Origin: Bradyrhizobium symbiodeficiens
GTDB taxonomy: Bacteria > Pseudomonadota > Alphaproteobacteria > Rhizobiales > Xanthobacteraceae
NCBI RefSeq assembly: GCF_002266465.3
Contig: NZ_CP029427.2
Location: 6,946,501-7,010,500, forward strand
DNA: 64,000 bases
Reading direction: 5' to 3'
The notes under the pieces are model-generated. The model had not been told where the DNA came from, searched no databases, and saw only the letters and a list, made by a program, of their open reading frames with translations. Below, piece after piece: positions 1 to 9,609 of this stretch (position 1 is its first letter; each line of letters starts with the position of its first letter). A program made the position numbers and the translations under genes.

Positions 1-40
1 GATAGGAGCACGGGACGAAATTTTGTAGGTTGCGCCGCCC

Positions 41-2779
41 ATGACGATGCAACAGCCCATCTCCGCTCCAGAGCCCGAATCCACGCCCGCGCCCCAGGCG
101 GAAGCCGCCGCGCGAGTCACGCCGATGATGGAACAGTACCTTGAAATCAAGGCGGCGCATCAGGGCCTGCTGCTGTTCTACCGGATGGGTGATTTCTACG
201 AATTGTTCTTCGAGGACGCCGAGATCGCCTCGAAGACACTCGGCATCGTGCTGACCAAGCGCGGCAAGCATCAGGGCAATGACATCCCGATGTGCGGCGT
301 GCCGGTCGAGCGCTCCGAGGATTATCTGCACCGCCTGATCTCGGCCGGCCACCGGGTCGCGGTGTGCGAGCAGACCGAGGATCCCGCTGCCGCGAAAGCA
401 CGCGGCAACAAGAGCGTCGTGCGCCGCGGCGTGGTGCGGCTGGTGACGCCGGGCACGCTGACCGAGGACACGCTGCTCGACGCCCGCGCCAACAATTATC
501 TGCTGGCCATTGCGCGCGCCCGCGCCTCCGGCGGCGGCGATCGCTTCGGGCTCGCCTGGATCGACATCTCGACTGCCGAATTCACCGTGATGGAGTGCTC
601 GGGCGGCGAGCTGGCCGCGACGCTGGCGCGCATCAACCCGAACGAGGCCATCGTCACCGACGCACTCTACAACGACGGCGAGCTCGGGCAGACCCTGCGC
701 GAACTGCCGGCGGTGACGCCGCTGACCCGCGACGTCTTCGACGGCGCCACCGCCGAGAAACGGCTGTGCGACTATTTTGCCGTCGCGACCATGGACGGAC
801 TGGCGCAGCTCACGCGTCTCGAAGCCACCGCCGCAGCGGCCGCCGTCACCTATGTCGACCGCACCCAGGTCGGCAAGCATCCGCCGCTGTCGCCGCCCGC
901 GCGCGAAGCTTCCGGCGCGACCATGGCGATCGATCCGGCGACGCGCGCCAATCTCGAGCTGACCCGGACGCTCGCGGGCGAACGCCGCGGCTCGCTGCTC
1001 GATGCGATCGACTGCACGGTGACCTCGGCGGGCTCGCGCCTGCTCGCCCAGCGTCTGGCCGCGCCGCTGACGGACGCGCCGGCGATCGCACGCCGGCTCG
1101 ATGCGGTCAGCGTCTTCGTCGGCGATTCAGCTGCACGCGAAGACATCCGCAGCATATTGCGCGGCGCGCCCGACATGTCGCGTGCGCTGGCGCGTCTGTC
1201 GGTCGGCCGCGGCGGCCCGCGCGATCTCGCGGGGCTGCGCGACGGCATCACCGCCGCCGACCAGGTGCTGGCGCGGCTTGGCGAGCTCGATCAGCCGCCG
1301 CAGGAAATCGCCGCGGTGATGGCGGCGCTGCAAAGGCCCTCGCGCGAGCTCGCGGCGGAATTCGCCAGCGCGCTCGACGAGCAGCTGCCCCTGATCAAGC
1401 GCGACGGCGGCTTCGTCCGGCAGGGCTATGAACCCGCCCTCGACGAAGCACGCAACCTGCGCGACGCCTCACGCCTCGTGGTGGCCTCGATGCAGGCGCG
1501 CTACGCCGACGCGACCGCCGTGAAAGGTCTCAAGATCCGGCATAACAACGTGCTCGGCTATTTCGTCGAGGTCACCGCGCAGCACGGCGAGAAGCTGATG
1601 TCGGCGCCGCTGAATGCCACCTTCATCCATCGCCAGACGCTGGCGGGCCAGGTACGCTTCACCACCTCCGAGTTAGGCGAGATCGAAGCCAAGATCGCCA
1701 ACGCGGGCGACCGTGCGCTCGGGCTCGAGCTCGAGATTTTCGAGCGGCTGTCAGCGAAGGCCATGGCCATCAGTGACGATCTGCGCGCCGCTGCCCACGC
1801 CTTCGCCTTGCTCGACGTCGCGACCTCACTGGCCAAGCTCGCGGTCGACGATAATTATGTGCGGCCGGATGTGGACTCGTCGCTTGGCTTTGCGATCGAG
1901 GCCGGTCGCCATCCCGTGGTCGAGCAGGCGCTGAAGCGCAATGGCGAGCCGTTCATCGCCAATGCCTGCGATCTGTCGCCGGCACCCGCACAAAAATCCG
2001 GCCAGCTCTGGCTGCTCACCGGTCCGAACATGGCCGGTAAATCGACATTCCTGCGCCAGAACGCGCTGATTGCCCTTCTTGCCCAGATCGGCAGCTTCGT
2101 GCCGGCTACGCGCGCGCGGATCGGCATCATCGACCGCCTGTTCTCGCGCGTCGGCGCCGCCGACGATCTCGCCCGCGGCCGCTCCACCTTCATGGTGGAG
2201 ATGGTCGAGACGGCTGCGATCCTGAACCAGGCCGGCGAGCGCTCGCTCGTCATCCTGGACGAGATCGGCCGCGGCACCGCGACCTTCGACGGTCTCTCGA
2301 TCGCCTGGGCCGCGATCGAGCATCTGCACGAAAGCAATCGTTGCCGGACGCTGTTCGCCACGCATTATCACGAGCTGACCGCGCTCTCGGCCAAGCTGCC
2401 GCGCATGTTCAACGCCACCGTGCGGGTGAAGGAGTGGCAGGGCAACGTCGTGTTCCTGCACGAGGTGCTGCCTGGCTCGGCCGACCGCTCCTACGGCATC
2501 CAGGTGGCGAAGCTCGCCGGCCTGCCGCCGGCGGTGATCACGCGCGCGAAATCGGTGCTCTCCAAGCTGGAGGCGCAGGACCGCGGCCAGACCGCACGAG
2601 CCCTGGTGGACGATCTGCCACTGTTCGCGGTGCCCTCCCGCGCGGCCGCCGAAGCGGCGCCGCCGAGCGAGGCGGAGCAACTGATGGAAGCCGTGAAGGC
2701 GCTGCATCCGGACGAGATGTCGCCGCGCGAGGCGCTCGATGCGCTGTATGCGTTGAAGGCCAAGCTGCCGAAGCAGTGA
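41..2779 (+). CDS. mutS: DNA mismatch repair protein MutS
   Basis: 912 residues, within the usual range for MutS. The protein recognises mismatches and recruits MutL in methyl-independent or methyl-directed repair. The mismatch-wedge motif FYE is at residues 52-54. The C-terminal ABC-type ATPase has a Walker A (GPNMAGKST, about residue 660), the signature region and a Walker B (LVILDEIGRGT, about 735), followed by the ATHYHELT segment. The short N-terminal extension rich in Pro/Glu before MMEQYLEIK is common in alphaproteobacterial copies, so the exact start could be slightly downstream. Nothing is broken. It runs convergently to the chemotaxis receptor, with a strong inverted repeat between the two genes. 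Confidence 0.98.
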   Translation: MTMQQPISAPEPESTPAPQAEAAARVTPMMEQYLEIKAAHQGLLLFYRMGDFYELFFEDAEIASKTLGIVLTKRGKHQGNDIPMCGVPVERSEDYLHRLISAGHRVAVCEQTEDPAAAKARGNKSVVRRGVVRLVTPGTLTEDTLLDARANNYLLAIARARASGGGDRFGLAWIDISTAEFTVMECSGGELAATLARINPNEAIVTDALYNDGELGQTLRELPAVTPLTRDVFDGATAEKRLCDYFAVATMDGLAQLTRLEATAAAAAVTYVDRTQVGKHPPLSPPAREASGATMAIDPATRANLELTRTLAGERRGSLLDAIDCTVTSAGSRLLAQRLAAPLTDAPAIARRLDAVSVFVGDSAAREDIRSILRGAPDMSRALARLSVGRGGPRDLAGLRDGITAADQVLARLGELDQPPQEIAAVMAALQRPSRELAAEFASALDEQLPLIKRDGGFVRQGYEPALDEARNLRDASRLVVASMQARYADATAVKGLKIRHNNVLGYFVEVTAQHGEKLMSAPLNATFIHRQTLAGQVRFTTSELGEIEAKIANAGDRALGLELEIFERLSAKAMAISDDLRAAAHAFALLDVATSLAKLAVDDNYVRPDVDSSLGFAIEAGRHPVVEQALKRNGEPFIANACDLSPAPAQKSGQLWLLTGPNMAGKSTFLRQNALIALLAQIGSFVPATRARIGIIDRLFSRVGAADDLARGRSTFMVEMVETAAILNQAGERSLVILDEIGRGTATFDGLSIAWAAIEHLHESNRCRTLFATHYHELTALSAKLPRMFNATVRVKEWQGNVVFLHEVLPGSADRSYGIQVAKLAGLPPAVITRAKSVLSKLEAQDRGQTARALVDDLPLFAVPSRAAAEAAPPSEAEQLMEAVKALHPDEMSPREALDALYALKAKLPKQ

Positions 2780-2786
2780 GCGTGCC

Positions 2787-2855
2787 GTAGCCCGTATGAG
2801 CGAAGCGATATCCGGGACGCCTGTTCCCGCATATCGCTTCGCTCATACGGGCTAC
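2787..2855. repeat. Long inverted repeat between mutS and the MCP gene
   Basis: Arms at 2787-2811 and 2831-2855 are near-perfect reverse complements of about 25 bases (GTAGCCCGTATGAGCGAAGC at the left end), separated by about 19 bases. It lies 8 bases after the mutS stop and between convergent genes, so it can serve as a bidirectional terminator. The sequence style matches the short palindromic repeats that recur in Bradyrhizobium genomes; that family assignment is from memory. Confidence 0.8.
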
Positions 2856-2887
2856 GATACTTTTTGCGCCGAGAGAAAAGTGGCGCC

Positions 2888-4564
2888 CTACGCCCTTGCC
2901 GCGATCGCGGCGGCTTCCGCGGCGGCGCGCTGCATGCTGTTCGACATCTCGTTCGTGACCGTGCTCTGCTCCTCGACGGCGGCGGCGGTGGACGTCACGT
3001 ATTCACTGACACTGGTGATGGCCTGCTTGATCGAGCCGAGCGCGCTGACGACGTCGCCCGAGATGCCGTTGAGGCTGCCGATCTCCGCACCGATCTTGTC
3101 GGTGGCCTGCTTGGCCTGGTTGGCGAGGCTCTTCACTTCGGAGGCGACCACGGCAAAGCCGCGGCCCGCTTCGCCGGCGCGGGCGGATTCGATCGTGGCG
3201 TTCAGCGCCAAGAGGTTGATCTGACCGGTGATGCTGTTGATCATCTCGACGATGCCGCTCATCGACTGCGCCGCCTCGGTTAGGCGCTGGGCCTGCGCGT
3301 CGGCGGAAGCGACCTGATCCACCGCGCTCATCGCGGTCTCGCGAGATTTGGTCATGGCCTCGGAAATCTCCCGCACCGAGGCGTTCAGCTCCTCCGAACC
3401 GGCCGCGACCGATTCCATCATGCCGCGCACGCGCTCGTTGCCCATGCGGACCAGCACCTGCTTGGTGGTGTCGGTTGCATATTTCACCACCTTGAACGGC
3501 TTGCCGTTGAGATCGAGGATCGGGTTGTAGGAGGCCTGGATGTAGACCTCCTTGCCGCCCTTGCCGATACGCTTGTATTCGGCCGCCTGATATTGACCGC
3601 GGTTGAGCGCGGCCCAGAATTCGCGATAAGCGGCGCCATCGCGCTCGCTGGGCTCGACGAACATGCTGTGATGCTTGCCCTTGATCTCGGCCAGCGAATA
3701 GCCGAGCGCGCCGAGGAAATTGGCATTGGCGGTGATGATCGTGCCGTCCATGTTGAATTCGATCACGGCCTGGGCCTTGTCGATCGCCGCGATCTGACCG
3801 GCGAGATCGGCGTTCTTCAGCTTGTCCGCGGTGACGTCGGTCGCGAATTTGACGACGCCGTACGGCTTGCCGCTCTCGTCGAGCAGCGGATTGTAGGAAG
3901 CGAGAATCCAGATCTCGCGGCCGCCCTTGCCGATACGCTTGAACTCGCCGGCCTGGTAGTCGCCGCGGTTGAGCGCGGCCCAGAACTCGCGATAGGCGGT
4001 GCCGTTGCGCTCGGCCTCGGCCACGAACAGGCTGTGATGCTTGCCCTCGATCTCGGCCAGCGAATAGCCGAGCGCCTTGCAGAAATTCTCGTTTGCCGTA
4101 ACGACGGTGCCGTCGAGCTTGAATTCGATGACGGCTTGCGCGCGGCCGATGGCGGCGATCTTCGATGCATCCGTCATGCTCCGGATCTTCTTCGCCGTGA
4201 TCTCGGTTGCAATCTTGGCAACCAACACCGCCTTGCCGCTGCCATCGAGCACCGGATTGTAGGACGCCTCGATCCAGACCTCGCGGCCACCCTTCGCGAT
4301 CCGCTTGAACTCGCGTGCCTGATACTCGCCACGGTTTAACGCAGCCCAGAACGCCTTGTACTCGGCGCCGTCGCGCTGGTCGGCCGGCACGAACATGGAG
4401 TGATGCTTGCCCTGAATCTCGTCAAGCCGATAGCCGAGCGCGTCGAGAAAATTCTGGTTGGCCGTGATGATCGAGCCATCGAGATTGAATTCGATCATAG
4501 CCTGCGAACGGCCGATGGCGTCGAGCCGCGCTTGGGCATCACTGGGGGACTTGCGACCGAACAT
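2888..4564 (-). CDS. Soluble methyl-accepting chemotaxis protein with three tandem PAS domains
   Basis: 558 residues. Three consecutive PAS units (about residues 10-125, 130-248, 252-370) share the same framework: ITAN.NFL.ALGY, then GKHHS.FV, FWAALNRG, KGG.E and ASYNP.LD. They look like internal duplications. The C-terminal signalling domain carries the receptor tip NLLALNATIESARAGEAGRG. No transmembrane segment or HAMP domain is visible, so the receptor is probably cytoplasmic and senses an internal signal (redox, oxygen or a small ligand) before signalling to CheA/CheW. The ATG at 4562-4564 is preferred over an in-frame TTG just upstream because GGAG lies about 8 bases before it. No che genes are nearby, so it is an orphan receptor. 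Confidence 0.93.
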   Translation of the reverse strand: MFGRKSPSDAQARLDAIGRSQAMIEFNLDGSIITANQNFLDALGYRLDEIQGKHHSMFVPADQRDGAEYKAFWAALNRGEYQAREFKRIAKGGREVWIEASYNPVLDGSGKAVLVAKIATEITAKKIRSMTDASKIAAIGRAQAVIEFKLDGTVVTANENFCKALGYSLAEIEGKHHSLFVAEAERNGTAYREFWAALNRGDYQAGEFKRIGKGGREIWILASYNPLLDESGKPYGVVKFATDVTADKLKNADLAGQIAAIDKAQAVIEFNMDGTIITANANFLGALGYSLAEIKGKHHSMFVEPSERDGAAYREFWAALNRGQYQAAEYKRIGKGGKEVYIQASYNPILDLNGKPFKVVKYATDTTKQVLVRMGNERVRGMMESVAAGSEELNASVREISEAMTKSRETAMSAVDQVASADAQAQRLTEAAQSMSGIVEMINSITGQINLLALNATIESARAGEAGRGFAVVASEVKSLANQAKQATDKIGAEIGSLNGISGDVVSALGSIKQAITSVSEYVTSTAAAVEEQSTVTNEMSNSMQRAAAEAAAIAARA

Positions 4565-4919
4565 CAAGGAATCTCCATCTCGAAATAACGTGGGAGGCTG
4601 TAGGGGAGGTACCGTTGCGGCAACACGGCCGCACTCAAATCGACAATTCCCGCGGGTCCCTGCACTCGGATGCAGCTCGGACGAGTTCGCGCTGACGAGA
4701 GCGGAAGCGGGTACGCTGAGTCATTCGTAAGCGAAAAGCGCGAAGAAAGTTCTAATAGAATTGTCGGAAATCGGCGGGAGCTGGAATGACCAGCGTCGAC
4801 GCAACTTGAAATGACACATCTCATTCAATGGCTTGCCAGGATGCCGCAAGGCCGTTGCACATGGGATCGTCATCCCGCAAATGACTTTTCGCGACACTGC
4901 GTCGCGCATATCCGTAGTC
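4565..4919. other. Intergenic region without a supported gene
   Basis: About 355 bases between the start of the leftward chemotaxis receptor and the end of the leftward membrane-protein gene. Apart from the receptor's ribosome binding site near 4573-4580, I see no ORF with coding character, no tRNA and no clear repeat. It presumably holds the receptor's promoter; no convincing -35/-10 or -24/-12 element stood out. Confidence 0.5.
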
Positions 4920-5729
4920 TCACGGCTGTGGCCGTGCCTTGTGCATCGCATGGCGGCCGATGCCCCACAGCGTCAGATTCCAGGCGATGCAGGTGCCGAG
5001 CGCGAGACACAGACCAACGGCCGAGCCGAACGCCACCACCGCCACGTGCAGGACGGCGATTGCCGTGCCGAATCCGAGCAGACCCCAGGCGGAGTTGGCG
5101 AGCACGGCGGCGGTCGGCGGGCCACCGATGCGCGGGTGCAGGATCAACATGATGCTGGAGAACACCACGGGATACAGTGCGATGATGCCGCTGATGCGGG
5201 GGCCAACCCAGCCCGAGGTCGAGACCACGATGGCAACGAGGGTCGCGACCAGCGAAGCGCGCATCGGCACATCGTACCAGCGGCGCGTCACCAGCGGCAT
5301 CTTCACGTGGCGATAGCCCGCCAGGAGCGGAATGCAAATGCCGAAGGCGATCAGATTGGCGGCGAGCCCGGCGGTGAGCGACCAATCGAACTGGCGGATG
5401 ATCGAGGCAAGCACGATCCAGACCGCAACCGCGCTTCCGCAACTCACCGCGAGATTGTGCCGCTGCGCCAGCACGACATAGATGAGGCACATGAAGATCG
5501 TCGCCGCATTGATCGGAAGGCTCGCCAGCGAGCCCTGCGCGATGAAGGCGGCATCGTGGTCGAGCGCGAGGAAGACGTAGGAGGGACCGGCCGAGATCGG
5601 CAAGGTCGCGACCAGCGCGCCGATCACCGGACCCGCGCGCTCGGTGATGATCGAGGCCGAGACGACGAACGCCGCCGCGATCGCCATGCGCAGGAAGAGG
5701 AAGAGGAGGAAGTAGAGATCGGGGGACAT
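4920..5729 (-). CDS. Polytopic membrane protein of unknown function
   Basis: 269 residues, strongly hydrophobic throughout. About eight putative membrane helices can be read, starting at residue 5 (LYFLLFLFLRMAIAAAFVVS) and ending near residue 255. No motif identifies a substrate; the overall layout (many short helices, Pro/Gly-rich loops) resembles small transporter or permease-like proteins annotated as hypothetical membrane proteins in Bradyrhizobium. The start ATG lies only about 6 bases from the edge of a dispersed palindromic repeat, so its transcription start must lie in or beyond that repeat. A longer overlapping frame (4870-5733) lacks a plausible protein sequence. Confidence 0.8.
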   Translation of the reverse strand: MSPDLYFLLFLFLRMAIAAAFVVSASIITERAGPVIGALVATLPISAGPSYVFLALDHDAAFIAQGSLASLPINAATIFMCLIYVVLAQRHNLAVSCGSAVAVWIVLASIIRQFDWSLTAGLAANLIAFGICIPLLAGYRHVKMPLVTRRWYDVPMRASLVATLVAIVVSTSGWVGPRISGIIALYPVVFSSIMLILHPRIGGPPTAAVLANSAWGLLGFGTAIAVLHVAVVAFGSAVGLCLALGTCIAWNLTLWGIGRHAMHKARPQP

Positions 5730-5734
5730 TCATC

Positions 5735-5885
5735 CGTCATTCCGGGGCGCGCGGAGCGCGAGCCCGGAATCCATAACCACAGACCGTGATTGTTTTGGAA
5801 GGCTGGAGCTACGACGATCCTGGATCACAACGGCCTGGGGTTATGGGTCCCGGGCTCGCGCCAAGCGGCGCGCCCCGGGACGACA
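5735..5885. repeat. Dispersed palindromic repeat, CATTCCGGGGCGC type
   Basis: The two ends are inverted copies: CGTCATTCCGGGGCGC on the left and GCGCGCCCCGGGACGAC on the right. An inner inverted pair (ATAACCACAG and CTGGGGTTAT) adds a second stem. Relatives of this element occur at 9492-9597, 19961-20112, 23688-23734 and 62445-62526. It fills the gap upstream of the membrane-protein gene and downstream of the OsmC gene. Confidence 0.8.
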
Positions 5886-5911
5886 CAAATTTCGGGGTTA
5901 CGACCTTCGCC

Positions 5912-6421
5912 TCACATCCGCTGCATCGACACCGACGCTTTCGGGCCGTTCTTGATGGTCTGATAGACCACGCAATAGCGCTCGGTGAGTTTCAGCAGCA
6001 GATCGAGCTTGTCCTGCGGCGCTGGCGTATCGACCTCGAAGCGCAGACGGATCTCGGCGAAGCCGACCGGGGTCTCCTTGTCGATGCCGAGCGTGCCGCG
6101 GAAATCGAGATCGCCCTCGGCATAGACGTTGCCGGTCTTCAAGGGCACCTCGATCGCGGTCGCGACCGATTTCAACGTGACGCCGGCACAGGCGACCAGG
6201 GCTTCCAGCAGCATGTCGCCGGAGCAGAGCTCGAGGCCGGAGCCGCCGGTCGCCGGATGCAGGCCCGCCATCGCGATGGCGCGGCCGGTCTCGACCTTGC
6301 AGGCGATGCCTTCGCCATCGGTGGAGCCCTTGGCCTTCAGCGTGATCAGCGCGGTCTTGGGATCGGTCTTGTAGCGCTCCTTGATCGGAGCCTGCATCTG
6401 GCGCAGCTCTACAGCGTCCAT
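5912..6421 (-). CDS. OsmC family protein (peroxiredoxin-like)
   Basis: 169 residues. The OsmC/Ohr fold is indicated by the central helix region SGDMLLEALVACAGVTLKSV, with the conserved Cys, and by the second Cys in the C-terminal segment (LTERYCVVYQTIKNGP). Members reduce organic hydroperoxides or act in osmotic and oxidative stress; the substrate here is not known. A start at 6421 is preferred because a GGGGAGAG ribosome site lies about 8 bases upstream; the longer ORF beginning at 6448 would put that site inside the coding region. It is divergent from glnD, with about 250 bases between them. Confidence 0.9.
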   Translation of the reverse strand: MDAVELRQMQAPIKERYKTDPKTALITLKAKGSTDGEGIACKVETGRAIAMAGLHPATGGSGLELCSGDMLLEALVACAGVTLKSVATAIEVPLKTGNVYAEGDLDFRGTLGIDKETPVGFAEIRLRFEVDTPAPQDKLDLLLKLTERYCVVYQTIKNGPKASVSMQRM

Positions 6422-6671
6422 TTTCGTTCTCTCCCCCGTGAGTCGCATTTGACGAACGGTATAGAAGGCGATCCATTTCGTGTCAGCCCATGATTAATGG
6501 AGGCTGCCATGAGCGGCCGGAACTAAAGCCAGAAAATCAAGTATATTCATGATGTTATGCCAGGCTATCGAGGCCGCCCCGCGGCGCTCCGATCTGGGTA
6601 GCCGGACACATCTGCCGCCCCCTCACGAATGTCTCGTGACAGCGCCTGTCGCCTCTTATATCCGGTGAGAC

Positions 6672-9461
6672 ATGGACAGCATCGCGACTGAGCACAAGGC
6701 CGAAGGGGATGATCGTTTCGACACTGCGCGGATCACCGCTGCGGTCGATGCGCTTGCCGAAAAGCACCAGGGACGCGAAGACGCGTTCCGCACGGCCATG
6801 GCGCAATTGCTCAAGGCCGAGCTGATCGCGGCGCGGGACGTCGCACAAGCGATCCTGCTCAAGGACCGCCACGGAAGGCACTGTGCCGAGCGGCTGTGTC
6901 ACGTGCAGGACGAGATCATCCGCATCCTGTATTCGGCGGCGACCCGCCATCTCTACCGCTCGCCGATCCCGAGCGGTGCCGAACGCATGGCGGTGGTCGC
7001 GACCGGCGGCTACGGCCGCGGTCTGATGGCGCCCGAATCCGACATCGACCTGTTATTCATCCTGCCCTACAAGCAGACCGCCTGGGGCGAGCAGGTCGCC
7101 GAGGCGATCCTCTATTGCCTGTGGGACATGGGGCTGAAGGTCGGCCACGCCACGCGATCGGTGGACGAGTCGATCCGGCAGGCGCGCGGCGACATGACCA
7201 TCCGCACCGCGATCCTGGAGACGCGCTTCCTCACCGGCGACAAGCCGCTTTACGACGAGCTGGTCGCGCGCTTCGACAAGGAGGTGGTGCAAGGCACCGC
7301 ATCGGAATTCGTCACCGCAAAGCTCGCCGAGCGCGAGGAGCGCCATCGCCGCGGCGGCCAGTCGCGCTACCTGGTCGAGCCCAACGTCAAGGACGGCAAG
7401 GGCGCGCTGCGCGACCTGCACACGCTGTTCTGGATCGCCAAATACGTCTACCGCGTGCGCGACACCGGCGAACTGGTCGCGCGCGGTGTGTTCGATGCGC
7501 AGGAATACCGCAGCTTCCGCCGCTGCGCCGACTTCCTCTGGTCGGTGCGCTGCAATCTGCACTTCTACTCCGGCCGCGCCGAAGAGCGTCTCTCCTTCGA
7601 CCTGCAGCGCGAGATCGCGGTGCGGCTCGGCTACACCTCGCATCCCGGCATGCAGGACGTCGAGCGCTTCATGAAGCACTACTTCCTGGTCGCCAAGGAA
7701 GTCGGCAACCTCACCGCCATCCTCTGCGCCAAGCTCGAGGACCAGCAGGCCAAGCCCGCGCCGGTGTTGAGCCGGATGATGGCGCGGCTGCGGCCGACCG
7801 CGGCGAAGCGGCGCGTCCCCGACAGCGACGACTTCATCGTCGACAACAACCGCATCAACGTCGCCGCACCCGACGTGTTCAAGCACGACCCGGTCAATCT
7901 GATCCGCATTTTCCGCCTCGCGCAGAAGAACAACCTCGCCTTCCATCCGGACGCGATGCGCGACGTGACGCGCTCGCTCGGCCTGATCAACGCGCAGATG
8001 CGCGAGAATCCCGAGGCCAACCGGCTGTTCATGGAGATCCTGACCTCCGACAACGCCGAGATCGTGCTGCGGCGGATGAACGAGACCGGCGTGCTCGGAC
8101 ATTTCATCCGCGCCTTCGGCAAGATCGTCTCGATGATGCAGTTCAACATGTATCATCACTATACGGTCGACGAGCATTTGATCCGCTGCGTCGGCTTCCT
8201 CCAGGACATCGAGCGCGGCGGCCTCGATGAATTCGCGCTCGCGAGCGACCTGATGCGCAAGATTCGCCCCGAGCATCGCGCGGTGATCTACATCACGACG
8301 CTACTGCACGACATCGCCAAGGGCCGGCCCGAGGATCATTCGATCGCCGGCGCCAAGGTGGCGCGGCGGCTCTGCCCGCGGCTCGGCTTCAGCGCCGCCG
8401 ACACCGAGCTCATCGCCTGGCTGATCGAGGAGCATCTGACGATGTCCACGGTCGCACAGTCGCGCGACCTGTCCGACCGAAAGACCATCGAGAATTTCGC
8501 CGCCGTGGTGCAGTCGGTCGAGCAGATGAAGCTGCTGACGATCCTGACCACCGCCGACATCCGCGGCGTCGGTCCCGGCGTGTGGAACGGCTGGAAGGCG
8601 CAGCTCTTGCGCTCGCTTTACTACGAGACCGAGCCGGTGCTGACCGGCGGCTTCTCGGAAGTCGACCGGGGAAAACGTCTTACCGCCGCTTACGCCGAAT
8701 TCCGCAACGCCTTCGCCGAATGGCCGGCGGAGGAGCTCGATGCCTATATCGGCCGTCATTATCCGGCCTATTGGCTCAAGGTCGAGCTGCCGCGAAAGAT
8801 CCGCCACGCCCGCTTCGTCCGCTCCAGCGAACAGGCCGGCCACAAGCTCGCGATCAATGTCGGTTTCGACGAGGCGCGCGGCGTCACCGAGCTGACGATC
8901 TTCGCGGCCGACCATCCCTGGCTGCTGTCGATCATCGCCGGCGCCTGCGCTTCGGCCGGCGCCAACATCGTCGACGCCCAGATCTACACCACGACCGACG
9001 GCCGCGCGCTCGATACCATCTCGATCTCCCGGGAATACGACCGCGACGAGGACGAGGGACGGCGCGCCACCCGCATCGGCGAGATGATCGAGGACGTGCT
9101 GGAAGGCAAGCTACGCCTGCCCGAAGTGGTGGCGCGGCGCACCGTGCGCAGCAAGGCGCGCCCCTTCGTGATCGAGCCGGAAGTCACCATCAACAACCAA
9201 TGGTCCGACCGCTACACCGTGATCGAGGTGTCCGGCCTCGACCGGCCCGGCCTGCTCTACGAGCTGACCACCGCGATCTCGAAGCTCAACCTCAACATCG
9301 CCTCGGCCCACGTCGCGACGTTCGGCGAGCGCGCCCGCGACGTGTTCTACGTCACCGACCTCCTGGGTGCGCAGATCAACGCGCCGACGCGACAATCGGC
9401 CATCAAGAGCGCGCTGACCCATGTGATGGCCGGTGAAAAGGCGGCCCAGCCGGCGGCGTGA
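6672..9461 (+). CDS. glnD: Bifunctional PII uridylyltransferase / uridylyl-removing enzyme GlnD
   Basis: 929 residues, typical of GlnD. The enzyme uridylylates PII proteins (GlnB/GlnK) under nitrogen limitation and removes UMP when glutamine is plentiful. Domains in order: nucleotidyltransferase with GGYGRG and the acidic SDIDLLF (about residues 110-135); helical region; HD phosphohydrolase domain with LLHDIAKG near residue 545; and two ACT domains for glutamine sensing at about 740-800 and 847-920. All catalytic motifs are present. The GGTGAG just upstream of the ATG supports this start. It is a central regulator of nitrogen metabolism and stands alone here. Confidence 0.98.
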   Translation: MDSIATEHKAEGDDRFDTARITAAVDALAEKHQGREDAFRTAMAQLLKAELIAARDVAQAILLKDRHGRHCAERLCHVQDEIIRILYSAATRHLYRSPIPSGAERMAVVATGGYGRGLMAPESDIDLLFILPYKQTAWGEQVAEAILYCLWDMGLKVGHATRSVDESIRQARGDMTIRTAILETRFLTGDKPLYDELVARFDKEVVQGTASEFVTAKLAEREERHRRGGQSRYLVEPNVKDGKGALRDLHTLFWIAKYVYRVRDTGELVARGVFDAQEYRSFRRCADFLWSVRCNLHFYSGRAEERLSFDLQREIAVRLGYTSHPGMQDVERFMKHYFLVAKEVGNLTAILCAKLEDQQAKPAPVLSRMMARLRPTAAKRRVPDSDDFIVDNNRINVAAPDVFKHDPVNLIRIFRLAQKNNLAFHPDAMRDVTRSLGLINAQMRENPEANRLFMEILTSDNAEIVLRRMNETGVLGHFIRAFGKIVSMMQFNMYHHYTVDEHLIRCVGFLQDIERGGLDEFALASDLMRKIRPEHRAVIYITTLLHDIAKGRPEDHSIAGAKVARRLCPRLGFSAADTELIAWLIEEHLTMSTVAQSRDLSDRKTIENFAAVVQSVEQMKLLTILTTADIRGVGPGVWNGWKAQLLRSLYYETEPVLTGGFSEVDRGKRLTAAYAEFRNAFAEWPAEELDAYIGRHYPAYWLKVELPRKIRHARFVRSSEQAGHKLAINVGFDEARGVTELTIFAADHPWLLSIIAGACASAGANIVDAQIYTTTDGRALDTISISREYDRDEDEGRRATRIGEMIEDVLEGKLRLPEVVARRTVRSKARPFVIEPEVTINNQWSDRYTVIEVSGLDRPGLLYELTTAISKLNLNIASAHVATFGERARDVFYVTDLLGAQINAPTRQSAIKSALTHVMAGEKAAQPAA

Positions 9462-9491
9462 GGAGCACCGTTCGGGCCCGGCTTTCTCTTT

Positions 9492-9597
9492 CGTCATTCC
9501 GGGGCGCCGCGCAAGCGGCGAACCCGGAATCCATTGAGCCACCGATTGCGCGGATAGATGGATTCCGGGCTCGCGCTACGCGCGCCCCGGAATGACG
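9492..9597. repeat. Dispersed palindromic repeat, CATTCCGGGGCGC type
   Basis: The left end CGTCATTCCGGGGCGC and right end GCGCCCCGGAATGACG are exact reverse complements, with an inner pair around AACCCGGAATCCAT and ATGGATTCCGGG. It occupies almost the whole gap between the convergent glnD and ogt genes and can fold as a double hairpin, so it may act as a terminator for both. Confidence 0.85.
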
Positions 9598-9609
9598 ATG
9601 GTGAGAGAC

